Assembly (NCBI GenBank): GCA_903851195.1
Contig: CAINNJ010000004.1
Span: 310,001-374,000, forward strand
From: an uncultured Acidobacteriia bacterium
GTDB taxonomy: Bacteria; Acidobacteriota; Terriglobia; Bryobacterales; Bryobacteraceae
Direction of reading: 5' to 3'
Length of the DNA: 64,000 nt
Shown here: one piece after another, positions 1 to 11,373 of the stretch
Layout of the letters: every line of letters starts with the position of its first letter
Position numbering within the stretch: position 1 is the stretch's first letter
Notes under the pieces: model-generated
What the model was told of the DNA's origin: nothing
Databases searched by the model: none
What the model saw: only the letters and a program-made list of their open reading frames with translations
Position numbers and translations under genes: made by a program

Positions 1-2264
1 TAGATGTAGACCATCATCGGGTACTTCTTTTTGGGGTCGAAGTTTTCCGGCTTGTAAACCGCCGCCTGAAGTTCGACACCATCGGCATTGCGGAACTTCA
101 TCAGTTCGCCGGTGCCCCAGTTCAGGGATGCCTGCTGCGGATTCGAGTCGCTGACTTTGCGGAGTTCTTTGAACGTGAAATCGGTGGTTTGCAGATCGGG
201 CTGGTCGTGGAAGGTGGTGGCCGTGAGCAGAACGACATCGGCATCTTTGGCCTTGCCGAGCAGCGTGAAATTTTTCGCGGCCATGATCCGCTTCACCGGT
301 TTGCCTTTTTCAAAATCGGCGAGCGAGTAGATGCCGGTGTCGCGGGTCTGCAGGTCCTCCACGCGGAAGAGCAGAGGCTTCGCGGGGTCGATGCCGCGAT
401 CTTCGGGATCGTCGGGGCGAGTCTGTTCCAGCCGCACGACGCGGTACTGCAGCCCGGTGGGACGGCCATCGGTCAGCTTGCGGCCGCCCGAGCCATCCAC
501 GTTCACGGACCAGACGTCGTAGCGGTCGTAGAGCAGCACGTGCCGGCTGTCTTTCATCCACCCGGCTGTGCCGTAAGCCGGAACGGTGTCCGGGGTGTCG
601 TGATCCTCATTCAGAAAATTCGAACCCAGTTTGGACGTGAGGTTGACCATTTTCCCGTCGGCGGCTTCGAGGGAGAACCAGTCTTTGTCTTTGTAAACCA
701 GGATGCGGGAACTGTCGGGCGACCACTGCATGCCCGCGCCGCGTCCGCCGCCTCCGCCGTGGGCCTGTTTCATCGCGATGCGCCGCGCGCCGGTAGCGGT
801 GTCGACGAGGTAGACATCGCTGTAGGTGCCGTCGTAATCGACCATGTGGCGATAGGCCCGGTCGTCATTGCCGAAGGCCATGCGGCCATCGTCGCTGGGC
901 GTGACAACGTTCATGGTGGGGTCGGTGAGCTGCACGAACTTCTTCTCGGCGATGTGCAGAACGCCCCGGTAAGTGCGCGTGCGTTCCTGCTGGGCTCGGA
1001 CTTTCTGCATGGGCTGGATATAGTCGTCTTTCCAGTGCCAGAGGTCGGCCAGGAGCTTCTCTTCGCCGGGGGAAGCGGCTCCGTTGGACGCGGGCGCGGG
1101 AATACCCGAAACGGTGGGCGCGGCGGCGGGAGCGCGGTCCAGCGCGGCAAGCATGTCGAGCGGTGCGCAGCCGACGAAGAGCCGGGCGCCGTCGCGCGAG
1201 AAGCTCACAGCGCCGCTCTCTGCGACGCCATAGCCGCTTTTGAAGCCGGGTGTTGTCAAGCCCACCACCGCTTCCGGAGCGGGCGATTTCCGGTCCCAGA
1301 GCCAGGCCTTGAACTTCGCCGGTTTCGCGCCGGCATCGTCGTGATCGCTCAGGAAGGCGAGCTGTTTCTGCGGAACGTCCCAGGTGAGTTTCGAATATTT
1401 GCCCTTGCCGGTGAGCAGGCCGGCGGGCGCGGCGTCGGAACCGGGAATCAGGGAGTAGACGCCGTTCGATTCTTCCTTGCGCGAAGAGACCGTGTAGAGC
1501 AGCGCCGCGCCGTCCTTCGGGAAGGTGTACTCGACGACGTCTTCGAAGGAACGCTCCGCCACGGCGGGTGCGGCGAGATTGCGCAGGCTCAGCGTCGCGC
1601 CGTACTGGACGCGCCCGCGGCCGGCGGCCCCGGCGGCGGGACGGCGAGCCTGGTCGGCTTGGTCAGAATCATCGTCCGCGGGGGGCGCGGCGGCAGGCGT
1701 ATCCGCTTTCGCGTTCTTCAGGTACGCAAGGAAATCGGCGCCTTCCTCCGGCAGTTGATAACTGGCCACATCGGCGATGCGGATCGCCTGCGGACTGCCC
1801 TGGTGCATCTTCTCCAGATCGACCACGACCAGACCGCCCTTCGGCATTTCGTCCGGGCGCTTGCGATCCTTTTTCGCCTGGTCGGTCTCACTCTTCTTCG
1901 GGAAGGAGTTGCTGACCACGAAACGATTGTCGTGCGTGAACGTGATGCGCAGGCTGCGGGCCGCCGCCTGTTCCGCGACAGGGGCCTCGAAGTTCTGCGT
2001 GTCGGGAGCGGGCGGCAGCGTGCCCGTGTTTTCGCGGAACTCCTTGCCGGTGATCAGGTCGCGAATCACCAGTTCGCCATCGCCCTCCTGCGGGTAAAGC
2101 GCGTAGGCGAGGAACTTGCCGTCGCGCGATAAAACCTGGCTCTGGATGGCGCGCCAGGTGTCGTAATCCCGATGGTGCAAAGGACGTTTGGCGGGCGTCT
2201 GCCCGATGAGAGTGACCGTGACGAAAAGCGTCAGGCAGGTAGGTACGGAGATCGCGATCTTCAT
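1..2264 (-). CDS. S9 family (prolyl oligopeptidase-type) peptidase, N-terminal part, cut by window edge
   Basis: Secreted serine peptidase of the prolyl oligopeptidase/dipeptidyl-peptidase class. About 754 codons are visible. A signal peptide (residues 1 to about 24, hydrophobic core TLFVTVTLIG) precedes a long beta-propeller-like region with repeated blade motifs such as SRDGKFLAYA, SRDGARLFVG and SPDSSRILVY. The last visible residues (NFDPKKKYPMMVYI) match the linker that opens the alpha/beta-hydrolase domain in this family, so the catalytic Ser-Asp-His lies beyond base 1. The ATG at 2264 is chosen because it gives a clean signal peptide and has GAGGGAG about 9 bases upstream. It is the last gene on this side of the minus-strand run behind the DUF1501 gene, separated from it by a hairpin. 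Acylaminoacyl-peptidase-like activity is possible but cannot be confirmed without the C-terminus. Confidence 0.85.
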   Translation of the reverse strand, partial: MKIAISVPTCLTLFVTVTLIGQTPAKRPLHHRDYDTWRAIQSQVLSRDGKFLAYALYPQEGDGELVIRDLITGKEFRENTGTLPPAPDTQNFEAPVAEQAAARSLRITFTHDNRFVVSNSFPKKSETDQAKKDRKRPDEMPKGGLVVVDLEKMHQGSPQAIRIADVASYQLPEEGADFLAYLKNAKADTPAAAPPADDDSDQADQARRPAAGAAGRGRVQYGATLSLRNLAAPAVAERSFEDVVEYTFPKDGAALLYTVSSRKEESNGVYSLIPGSDAAPAGLLTGKGKYSKLTWDVPQKQLAFLSDHDDAGAKPAKFKAWLWDRKSPAPEAVVGLTTPGFKSGYGVAESGAVSFSRDGARLFVGCAPLDMLAALDRAPAAAPTVSGIPAPASNGAASPGEEKLLADLWHWKDDYIQPMQKVRAQQERTRTYRGVLHIAEKKFVQLTDPTMNVVTPSDDGRMAFGNDDRAYRHMVDYDGTYSDVYLVDTATGARRIAMKQAHGGGGGRGAGMQWSPDSSRILVYKDKDWFSLEAADGKMVNLTSKLGSNFLNEDHDTPDTVPAYGTAGWMKDSRHVLLYDRYDVWSVNVDGSGGRKLTDGRPTGLQYRVVRLEQTRPDDPEDRGIDPAKPLLFRVEDLQTRDTGIYSLADFEKGKPVKRIMAAKNFTLLGKAKDADVVLLTATTFHDQPDLQTTDFTFKELRKVSDSNPQQASLNWGTGELMKFRNADGVELQAAVYKPENFDPKKKYPMMVYI

Positions 2265-2364
2265 GTCGAACTGCTCCCTCAAAAAACGGAAAGTGAATCT
2301 GATGTTCAGGATAATCGACGAGGAGAGCGGCCCGACGGGGGGTGTTGGAACGGGGCGGAAAGGA

Positions 2365-2390
2365 GGCGGCGGGAGGTGCATCCCGCCGCC
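2365..2390 (-). terminator. Hairpin downstream of the DUF1501 gene
   Basis: A perfect 10-bp GC stem (GGCGGCGGGA, 6-base loop, TCCCGCCGCC) starts 10 bases after the stop of the DUF1501 gene. There is no clear T-run, so it is either a terminator without a U-tract or an RNA-stabilising hairpin. The rest of the 136-base gap up to 2400 holds only the ribosome-binding region of the S9 peptidase gene. Confidence 0.55.
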
Positions 2391-2400
2391 GGTTCAACGG

Positions 2401-3800
2401 TTAAACAAGAATGTCGCGAACGACCTCGCCGTACACGTCCGTCAGGCGGAAATCGCGTCCGGCGTAACGATAGGTGAGTTTGGTGTGATCGACGCCCATC
2501 TGATTCAGCATGGTGGCATGCAGGTCGTGGATGGAAACATTCTTTTCCACGGACTTAAAGCCGAATTCATCGGTTTCGCCATAAGCCATACCGCCTTTCA
2601 CGCCGCCGCCCGCCATCCACATGGTGAAGCCGTAGGGATTGTGATCGCGGCCATCGCCGCTTTCCGAGACCGGCGTGCGGCCGAATTCCCCGCCCCAGGT
2701 GACCAGGGTGGAATCCAGCAGTCCGCGCTGTTTGAGATCCGTGATGAGAGCGGCGCAGGCCTTGTCCATATCCGGGCAGCGCTCTTTCAGATTCTTTTCG
2801 ATCTTCGAGTGATCGTCCCAGGGCTGGCCGGGGCCGTAATAAACGTGCACGGTGCGGACACCGCGTTCGACCAGACGGCGGGCGAGCAGGCAACCGTGGG
2901 CAAACGGCGTATCGCCGTACTGCGCGCGGACAGCTTCGGATTCCTTGCGAATATCGAAGACATCGGTCGCCTCGAACTGCATGCTGTAGGCGGTTTCCAT
3001 CGATTGGATGCGGCCTTCGAGGAACTCGTCCTGACCAAAGCTGTGCTCGTGTTCCTGATTCAGGGACTGGATCAGATCGAGCTGACGCCGCTGCGAATCC
3101 TTATCCAGATCTTTATTCTGCAGATACTTGATCATCTTGTCGGGCTCGGCGACCGAGTCGTCAAAATAAGTACCCTGATGTTTCGCGGGCAGGAAGCCGG
3201 AGCGAGCCAGACCGCCGCCACCGCCCTGGCCGGGGCTCAGCACCACGAAGCCGGGCAGGTTCTTGTTTTCGCTGCCGAGGCCGTAGGAGATCCACGATCC
3301 CATGGAGGGCCGGGTCGCCGCGATGTTGCCGGTGTGGAACAGGCTGCGGGCGGGCGTGTGCGTGGGATTGAACGTGTACATCGACTTGATCACGCAGATC
3401 TCGTCGATGACGGATGCGATGTTCGGCAGCAGGTTCGAGACATGCACGCCGCCCCGGCCGTACTGCTTGAACTCGAAAGGCGAAGGCAGCAGACCGCCAG
3501 TGGTGCGCTCGGTGCGGAGGTCGACCGAAGAGGGCCTCTGTCCCTGGTATTTCAGGAGCGAAGGCTTGGGGTCGAACATGTCGAGCTGCGACGGGCCGCC
3601 CACCATGAAGAGCACGATGTTGGCTTTCGCTTTCGGCGTGAAGTTCGGGAACTTCGGGGCTGCCGGAGCGGGCGCGGCGACGCGCGTTGTGCTCGCGGCG
3701 CGCAACTGATCCTCGGAGAACATGCTGGCTAAACCCAGCGCGCCCATGCCGCCGGTAAGAGACGAAATCCAGTCGCGGCGGGAAAGATTCTTCTTCATCA

Positions 3801-3804
<4 letters not shown>
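2401..3804 (-). CDS. DUF1501 domain protein with Tat signal
   Basis: Secreted protein of the DUF1501 family, which resembles the alkaline phosphatase/sulfatase fold; the substrate is unknown. Of 467 residues, the first about 37 form a Tat signal (SRRDWISS at 8-15, then a Gly/Ala hydrophobic stretch). Family hallmarks follow: FMVGGPSQLDMFDPKP near residues 65-80, TWGGEFGRTP, GRDHNPYGFTMWMAGGGVKGG-type C-terminal motifs, and a closing segment RDFRLTDVYG typical of this family. Its ATG overlaps the stop codon of the upstream cytochrome gene by 4 bases, so the two are translationally coupled. This pair is a recurring unit in Planctomycetes and Solibacter-like Acidobacteria. Tat export suggests folding with a cofactor in the cytoplasm, but I see no classical metal-binding motif to name. 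Confidence 0.9.
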
Positions 3805-6341
<2,537 letters not shown>

Positions 6342-6429
6342 GATATCAAGAGTTTGCGGCGGGTACAGACGGAGGAGACGCAGATGCCCTTTGGATGCTT
6401 TTTGGCGGGCCAAAGCTTCCCTTGGAACG

Positions 6430-6455
6430 GGAGTAAGCGTTTTCGAACGTACTCC
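6430..6455. other. Hairpin with UUCG loop in the accC/cytochrome gap
   Basis: GGAGTA, then CGTT-TTCG-AACG, then TACTCC. The inner 4-bp stem closes on a TTCG tetraloop and the outer 6-bp stem is perfect. It lies in the 197-base gap upstream of the cytochrome gene (start 6341), so it may be part of that gene's leader. No plus-strand gene ends here, so a plus-strand terminator has no obvious client. Confidence 0.4.
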
Positions 6456-6479
6456 TTCTGTCTGCCTGGGCGGTGTGTC

Positions 6480-6513
6480 GGGTCAGGGATCTCAGCCTGC
6501 TGAGATATGACCC
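6480..6513 (-). terminator. Hairpin downstream of accC
   Basis: A perfect 8-bp stem (ATCTCAGC, CT loop, GCTGAGAT) is extended by GGGTCA/TGACCC across a small internal loop. It lies 26 bases after the accC stop in the direction of transcription. There is no T-run on the minus strand, so it is a probable but atypical terminator for accB-accC. Confidence 0.5.
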
Positions 6514-6538
6514 GAAAAGCACCAGTAAAGTTACGGAT

Positions 6539-7888
6539 TTAGAACCAGCGTTTGATGAAGTTGGTGTCGAAGTTCCCCTCGACGAAATCGGGATCATTGA
6601 GGATCCTTTTGTGCAGCGGGATCGAGGTGTGAATGCCCTCGACCACAAACAGATCGAGTGCGCGCTTCATCCGGGCGATCGCTTCGGAGCGGTCTTTCCC
6701 GTGCGCGATGAGTTTGGCGACCAGGGAATCGTAATAGGGCGGAATCACGCCATCCTGAAAAGCATGGGTGTCCACACGGATCCCCACGCCGCCGGGCAGG
6801 TTCAAACCCGTGATGCGGCCGGGCGAAGGCGTGAACGTATCGGGGTTTTCCGCGTTGATGCGGCACTCGATGGCGTGGCCGGACCGAACTACGGGGCCGC
6901 CGAGAATCTCCGGCAGCGTCTCGCCGGCGGCGATGCGGATCTGCGCTTTGACCAGGTCGATTCCGGTAACGGCTTCGGTGACTGGATGCTCCACCTGAAT
7001 GCGGGCGTTGACCTCGATAAAATACAGATCGCCCTTTTCGTCCATCAGGAACTCGACGGTGCCCGCGTTGCTGTAGCCGATCGCGCGAATCGCCTGCCGA
7101 AGTGTTTCGGAGACACGCTCGCGTACTTCGGCACGCAGCACGGGCGACGGCGATTCCTCCAGCAGTTTCTGGTGACGGCGCTGGATGCTGCACTCGCGTT
7201 CGCCCAGAATTTCCACGTTGCCGTGCTCATCGGCCAGCACCTGGAACTCGATGTGGCGGGGCGCTCCGATGAACTTTTCCAGATAGACGTCGGCGCTGGA
7301 GAACGCGGCGCCGGCTTCCTGCTGTGCCTGCATGAGCAGGTGAGGCACTTCTTCGGCGGAGTTCGCCACGCGCATGCCGCGTCCGCCGCCGCCCGCCGAG
7401 GCCTTCAAAATTACGGGATAGCCGATGCGATTGGCGGTTTCGACAGCCTCTTCGGGGCTGGAAAGAACGCCATCCGAACCGGGCAGAATCGGCACGCCAT
7501 AGTCCTTCATGATGGCGCGGGCGCGTTCCTTGATGCCCATGGCCGCGATCACTTCCGGCTTCGGACCGATGAACTTGATGCCGGATTCGCGGCAGACGTC
7601 GGCGAAGTTGGCGTTCTCGCTCAGAAAGCCATAGCCGGGGTGGATGGCGTCCACGTTGGTGATCTCCGCCGCGCTGATAATCGACGGGATATCCAGATAG
7701 CTGCGCGCGCTCTTGGCCGGGCCGATGCAGATCGCCTGGTCGGCGAAACGCACGGGAAGACTGTTGCGGTCGGCTTCGGAATAGACGGCAACCGTGGGAA
7801 TGCCCAGATCTTTGCAGGCGCAAATAATGCGCAGCGCGATCTCTCCCCGGTTGGCGATGAGGATTTTCTTAAACGGGCCGGATGCCAA
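6539..7888 (-). CDS. accC: Biotin carboxylase subunit of acetyl-CoA carboxylase
   Basis: Carboxylates the biotin on AccB using ATP and bicarbonate, the first half of the acetyl-CoA carboxylase reaction in fatty-acid synthesis; cytoplasmic. At 449 residues it matches the usual length. Visible signatures are the N-terminal [14 protein letters not shown], the ATP-grasp glycine loop [24 protein letters not shown], and the substrate-binding region [17 protein letters not shown]. The start codon lies inside the 3' end of accB (20-base overlap), so translation is coupled. Only accB and accC are here; accA/accD must be elsewhere. A hairpin follows the stop codon. Confidence 0.97.
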   Translation of the reverse strand: MASGPFKKILIANRGEIALRIICACKDLGIPTVAVYSEADRNSLPVRFADQAICIGPAKSARSYLDIPSIISAAEITNVDAIHPGYGFLSENANFADVCRESGIKFIGPKPEVIAAMGIKERARAIMKDYGVPILPGSDGVLSSPEEAVETANRIGYPVILKASAGGGGRGMRVANSAEEVPHLLMQAQQEAGAAFSSADVYLEKFIGAPRHIEFQVLADEHGNVEILGERECSIQRRHQKLLEESPSPVLRAEVRERVSETLRQAIRAIGYSNAGTVEFLMDEKGDLYFIEVNARIQVEHPVTEAVTGIDLVKAQIRIAAGETLPEILGGPVVRSGHAIECRINAENPDTFTPSPGRITGLNLPGGVGIRVDTHAFQDGVIPPYYDSLVAKLIAHGKDRSEAIARMKRALDLFVVEGIHTSIPLHKRILNDPDFVEGNFDTNFIKRWF

Positions 7889-8357
7889 AGAGGGCTTCTC
7901 CGTATTCCACCGGCTGACCGTTCTGAACCAGTTTGGTCTCCACGATGCCGGCCACGTCGGTTTCGATCTCGTTCATCAGCTTCATCGACTCGATGATGCA
8001 GAGAACCTTGCCGAGACTGACATGTTCGCCGATCCGCACGAAAGGAGGATTGCTCGGCGAAGCCGCTTCGTAGAACGTGCCCACGATGGGAGACTTCACA
8101 TAAATGAGCGAATCCGGCGTTTTCGCGGCAGGGGCTTCGGCCTTTGGCGGCGCGCTGATCGTCGGAGGCGGCGCCTGGGGCACAGACTGTACCGGCGACG
8201 GAGCCGCATTCGGTAAATAAACGTTGGTCTCGCCGCCCCCGGAAGCCCCGAAAGACTTACGGATGCGGACCCGGTTTTCGCCGCGCTGTACTTCCAGCTC
8301 CGCGATCCCGGTCTCTGAGGCCAACTGGATCAACTCCCTTATTTCATCGAGTGTCAT
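7869..8357 (-). CDS. accB: Biotin carboxyl carrier protein of acetyl-CoA carboxylase
   Basis: Carries biotin between the carboxylase and transferase subunits of acetyl-CoA carboxylase. It has 162 residues: an N-terminal helical segment ([20 protein letters not shown]), a Pro/Ala-rich flexible linker (about 50-80), and a C-terminal biotinyl domain from about 85. The biotinylation motif is ESMKLMNEI with the acceptor lysine at residue 126; the common form is EAMKMMNE, so Ser and Leu are mild substitutions. It is first in the accB-accC operon and is transcribed away from the DUF5054 gene, with about 53 bases between the two starts for both promoters. Confidence 0.96.
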   Translation of the reverse strand: MTLDEIRELIQLASETGIAELEVQRGENRVRIRKSFGASGGGETNVYLPNAAPSPVQSVPQAPPPTISAPPKAEAPAAKTPDSLIYVKSPIVGTFYEAASPSNPPFVRIGEHVSLGKVLCIIESMKLMNEIETDVAGIVETKLVQNGQPVEYGEALFGIRPV

Positions 8358-8410
8358 TCAACCTTTAAGAGTAACAGGCGCGTCATATGCGGAGCGTTAC
8401 AGTTGAACAG

Positions 8411-10513
8411 ATGAACCGACGTGAGTTTCATGCCCGCCTTGCCGGTGGCCTGGCGTTTGCCCGCGCGGGCTGTGTGGCCGCACAGCAGGCCAAGCCGGAA
8501 GCCCCGCCCGATCCAGGCGTGGCGCAGGTGCTGGTGATGTTCAAATGCCACTTCGATGCGGGTTTCGTGGATACGCAGGCGGCGATTCTCCGGCGCTATT
8601 TCACGCAGCATTATCCGCTGGCAATGGAAACGGCCGAGAAACTGCGACAGGCGGGAGGGGACGAGCGCTATGTATGGACTACCGGGTCCTGGCTCCTCTA
8701 CGAATATCTGGAGCAGGCCGGTCCGGCCGAGCGCAGGCGCATGGAGCAGGCGATTGCGCGGGGCGATATCGCGTGGCACGCGCTGCCATTCACGTGGCAG
8801 AGCGAGTTGCTGGATCCCACGGCGATTGCGGGCGGCGTGGGGTTTTCGAAGGCGCTCGACCGGCGGTTCGGGCGCACGACAACCGGCGCGAAAATGACGG
8901 ACGTTCCAGGGCACACACGCGGTCTGATCGCGCCTCTCGCGGCCAACGGCGTTACCTTGCTGGATATCGGCGTCAACTCGGCGAGCACGCCGCCGGACGT
9001 GCCGCCGCTCTTCGTCTGGAAGGATCCCGGCGGCGCTTCCATCGTCATGATGTACCACCGGCTGGAGTATGGCGGCGTGGTGCGCGTGCCGCAGTCGGAT
9101 CTGGCCATCGCGGTGGAAGTGCGGGACGACAATCTGGGCCCGCACACAATCGAAGAGATCCGTCATATCTATGCGGACCTGCGAAAGAGGTTTCCGAAAG
9201 CCGTTATCCGGGCCTCCAACCTGACGGAGATCGCAAATGCCGTGACGCCGCATAAGACCGCGTTTCCCGTGCTGACGGAAGAGATCGGCGACACCTGGAT
9301 CTACGGCGTCGCCAGCGATCCGGTGAAACTGGCGCGTTTTCGCGAGGTGCTGCGCCTGCGCGCGGAATGGATCGGCACGGGGAAGCTGCGGGCAGGAGAT
9401 AAAACCGACCTCGCGTTCTTTTCGAAATTTCTGCTCGGCGCCGAACACACCTGGGGAACCGACACCAAGACCTGGCTCGACTTCGACCACTACACCCCGG
9501 CGGCGCTGGCGACGATGCTGGATCAGCCGAAGTACCGGACCGTCTCCGGCAGCTGGGAGGAAAAGCGGGCGGATCTGGATCAGGGGATTGCGGCGCTGCC
9601 CGCGGGCTTGCAAAAGGAGGCACTGGCACGGGTAGCGAAGCTGAAGCCGGTCGCGCCGGACGTTACGCAGCTGCGGGCCTTAGACGCGGCGCAGCCTTTG
9701 GAAACCGCGCATTTCATGATCCGGCTGGACCCGGCGACCGGAGCCATTGTTGGCTTGCGCGAAAAGGCGGGGAATCGTGAGTGGGCGACGCCGGAACATC
9801 CGCTCGCCGCGTTCAGCTACCAGACGCTTTCCAAGGCCGACTACGATCGCTTTCTCGCCAGCTACATCACGGTGCAGACGGACTGGGCTCCGAAAGATTT
9901 CGGCAAACCGAATATCGAGAGCTTCGGGGCCGTCAGCCGGATCTGGAAGACGCGGCTGACAAAGTGCATGGCGGGGGAAAATGCGCGGGAACACCGGATC
10001 GTGGCGCATCTGCAGATCGATAACGGTGGCGCGGCGGCTCCGGCTGTAACGGCATGGCCCGCGGAGTTATGGCTGGAACTCGTGCTGCCCAAAACGGAGC
10101 CCGTGGTGCAATGCAGTCTGACGTGGTTCGGCAAGCGCGCGAATCGTCTGCCGGAAGCGCTCTGGCTGAGTTTCGATCCCGTGGTGCAGGATCCGAAGAA
10201 GTGGATGCTGGCGAAATGCGGAGGCATGGTTTCCCCGTTTGATGTGGTGAGCCGAGGAAACCGTCATATGCATGCGCTGTCGACGGGGCTCAACTACAAA
10301 GACGCGGAAGGGGCGCTGACGCTGGAGACACTGGACGCGCCGCTGGTGGTGATCGGAGAGAAATCGCCCATCTTTTTCTCGAATGAGCAGCCCGATCCGG
10401 CGAAAGGCTTTCACTTCAGTCTGTTTAACAACGGGTGGGGCACGAACTACGTGCAGTGGTTCGGTGAAGACATGCGGTATCGCTTCGTGTTGAAGCCCGC
10501 CCCACCCGCTTAA
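8411..10513 (+). CDS. Secreted DUF5054 / GH38-like protein
   Basis: About 700 residues. The N-terminus MNRREFHARLAGGLAF is Tat-like, which supports the ATG at 8411 over an in-frame ATG at 8387. The catalytic-domain region begins with VMFKCHFDAGFVDTQ, reminiscent of the metal-binding His/Asp motif at the start of glycoside hydrolase family 38 alpha-mannosidases, followed by YVWTTGSWLLYEYL and WHALPFTWQSELLD. I read this as DUF5054, a family related to GH38. Substrate unknown. The gene is divergent from accB and converges on the FKBP gene with only 7 bases between them, so no separate terminator is visible. Confidence 0.75.
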   Translation: MNRREFHARLAGGLAFARAGCVAAQQAKPEAPPDPGVAQVLVMFKCHFDAGFVDTQAAILRRYFTQHYPLAMETAEKLRQAGGDERYVWTTGSWLLYEYLEQAGPAERRRMEQAIARGDIAWHALPFTWQSELLDPTAIAGGVGFSKALDRRFGRTTTGAKMTDVPGHTRGLIAPLAANGVTLLDIGVNSASTPPDVPPLFVWKDPGGASIVMMYHRLEYGGVVRVPQSDLAIAVEVRDDNLGPHTIEEIRHIYADLRKRFPKAVIRASNLTEIANAVTPHKTAFPVLTEEIGDTWIYGVASDPVKLARFREVLRLRAEWIGTGKLRAGDKTDLAFFSKFLLGAEHTWGTDTKTWLDFDHYTPAALATMLDQPKYRTVSGSWEEKRADLDQGIAALPAGLQKEALARVAKLKPVAPDVTQLRALDAAQPLETAHFMIRLDPATGAIVGLREKAGNREWATPEHPLAAFSYQTLSKADYDRFLASYITVQTDWAPKDFGKPNIESFGAVSRIWKTRLTKCMAGENAREHRIVAHLQIDNGGAAAPAVTAWPAELWLELVLPKTEPVVQCSLTWFGKRANRLPEALWLSFDPVVQDPKKWMLAKCGGMVSPFDVVSRGNRHMHALSTGLNYKDAEGALTLETLDAPLVVIGEKSPIFFSNEQPDPAKGFHFSLFNNGWGTNYVQWFGEDMRYRFVLKPAPPA

Positions 10514-10520
10514 TCCAAAA

Positions 10521-11333
10521 CTATTTCACGATGTCCAGCAGTTCGATGGTGAAAATGAGCGCCGCGCCGCCGGGGATGCCGGGCCGGCCCTGATCGCCAT
10601 AGGCGAGGTCCGCCGGACAGACCAGCAGCGACTTGCCGCCGACTTTCATCTTCTGCACGCCTTCGGTCCAGCACTTAATCACGCCGGTGAGCGGGAACTG
10701 CGCCGGCTCATTGCGCTTATAAGAGCTGTCGAATTCGGTGCCATTGACCAGCGTGCCGCGGTAATGAACCTTGACGGTGTCGCTGGCGACCGGGGAGGCG
10801 CCGGTGCCTGGCGTCAGTTCTTTATAAATCAGGCCCGATTCCGTCTTCGCGGCGCCGGCTTCCACAGCCGCTTTTGCCAGGAAATCGGCGGATGCTTTCT
10901 TTTCCTTTTCCGCCGCGCGGGCGGTGCGTGTGCCAACCAGACCCTGAATTTTCGGTCCCCAGACTTCGAGTTCCACGGCGGGCTTGCCGGCGGCGGCGTC
11001 GGTCAGCGCCTGTTTCACCAGTTCGAGTTCCGCGGGGGACAAATCGAACTGGCCGAGGGATCGGGCCATGGAGAGGCCGAGAGAATAGATAATTTTGTCG
11101 TTGTCTGTCACAGGGATAATAGCCTTTGGAGCGGGGGGCTTGGCCGCCGCCGGGCGAACGGCGGGTTTAGCGGTCGTGCCCGGGGTCGCGGCTTTGGGCG
11201 CGCCGGTCGCCGCGGGTTTCGCCACGGCAGGCTTCACTGCGGGAGCCGTCGCCGCGGGTTTGGGTGCCGGAGTTTGCGCCCCCAACATTGCCGGCAGAAG
11301 GAAAGCCGGCAGAAAGTACAAAGTCACACGCAT
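10521..11333 (-). CDS. FKBP-type peptidyl-prolyl cis-trans isomerase, exported
   Basis: Catalyses proline isomerisation during protein folding outside the cytoplasm. Of 270 residues, 1-19 form a signal peptide; about 20-75 are a Pro/Ala/Lys-rich linker; about 80-150 form an FKBP_N-like dimerisation helix region (DKIIYSLGLSMARSLGQFDLSPAEL); and about 165-270 is the FKBP domain (VKVHYRGTLVNGTEFDSSY, GVIKCWTEGVQKMKVGGKSLLVCP, AYGDQGRPGIPGGAALIFTIELL). The residues lining the FKBP pocket (Y, F, D, W, Y) are present. It resembles Mip/FkpA. The linker is unusually alanine/proline rich compared with E. coli FkpA. Confidence 0.93.
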   Translation of the reverse strand: MRVTLYFLPAFLLPAMLGAQTPAPKPAATAPAVKPAVAKPAATGAPKAATPGTTAKPAVRPAAAKPPAPKAIIPVTDNDKIIYSLGLSMARSLGQFDLSPAELELVKQALTDAAAGKPAVELEVWGPKIQGLVGTRTARAAEKEKKASADFLAKAAVEAGAAKTESGLIYKELTPGTGASPVASDTVKVHYRGTLVNGTEFDSSYKRNEPAQFPLTGVIKCWTEGVQKMKVGGKSLLVCPADLAYGDQGRPGIPGGAALIFTIELLDIVK

Positions 11334-11373
11334 TGTTTCAGGCTAGCATCCGTAAATCCGAAATCCGGAGAAA

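Noticed and set aside
189-2132. A 647-codon open frame on the plus strand
   Set aside because: It lies entirely opposite the S9 peptidase gene; its composition (strings of Arg, Gly, Val, no recognisable domain) is that of an antisense shadow in GC-rich DNA.
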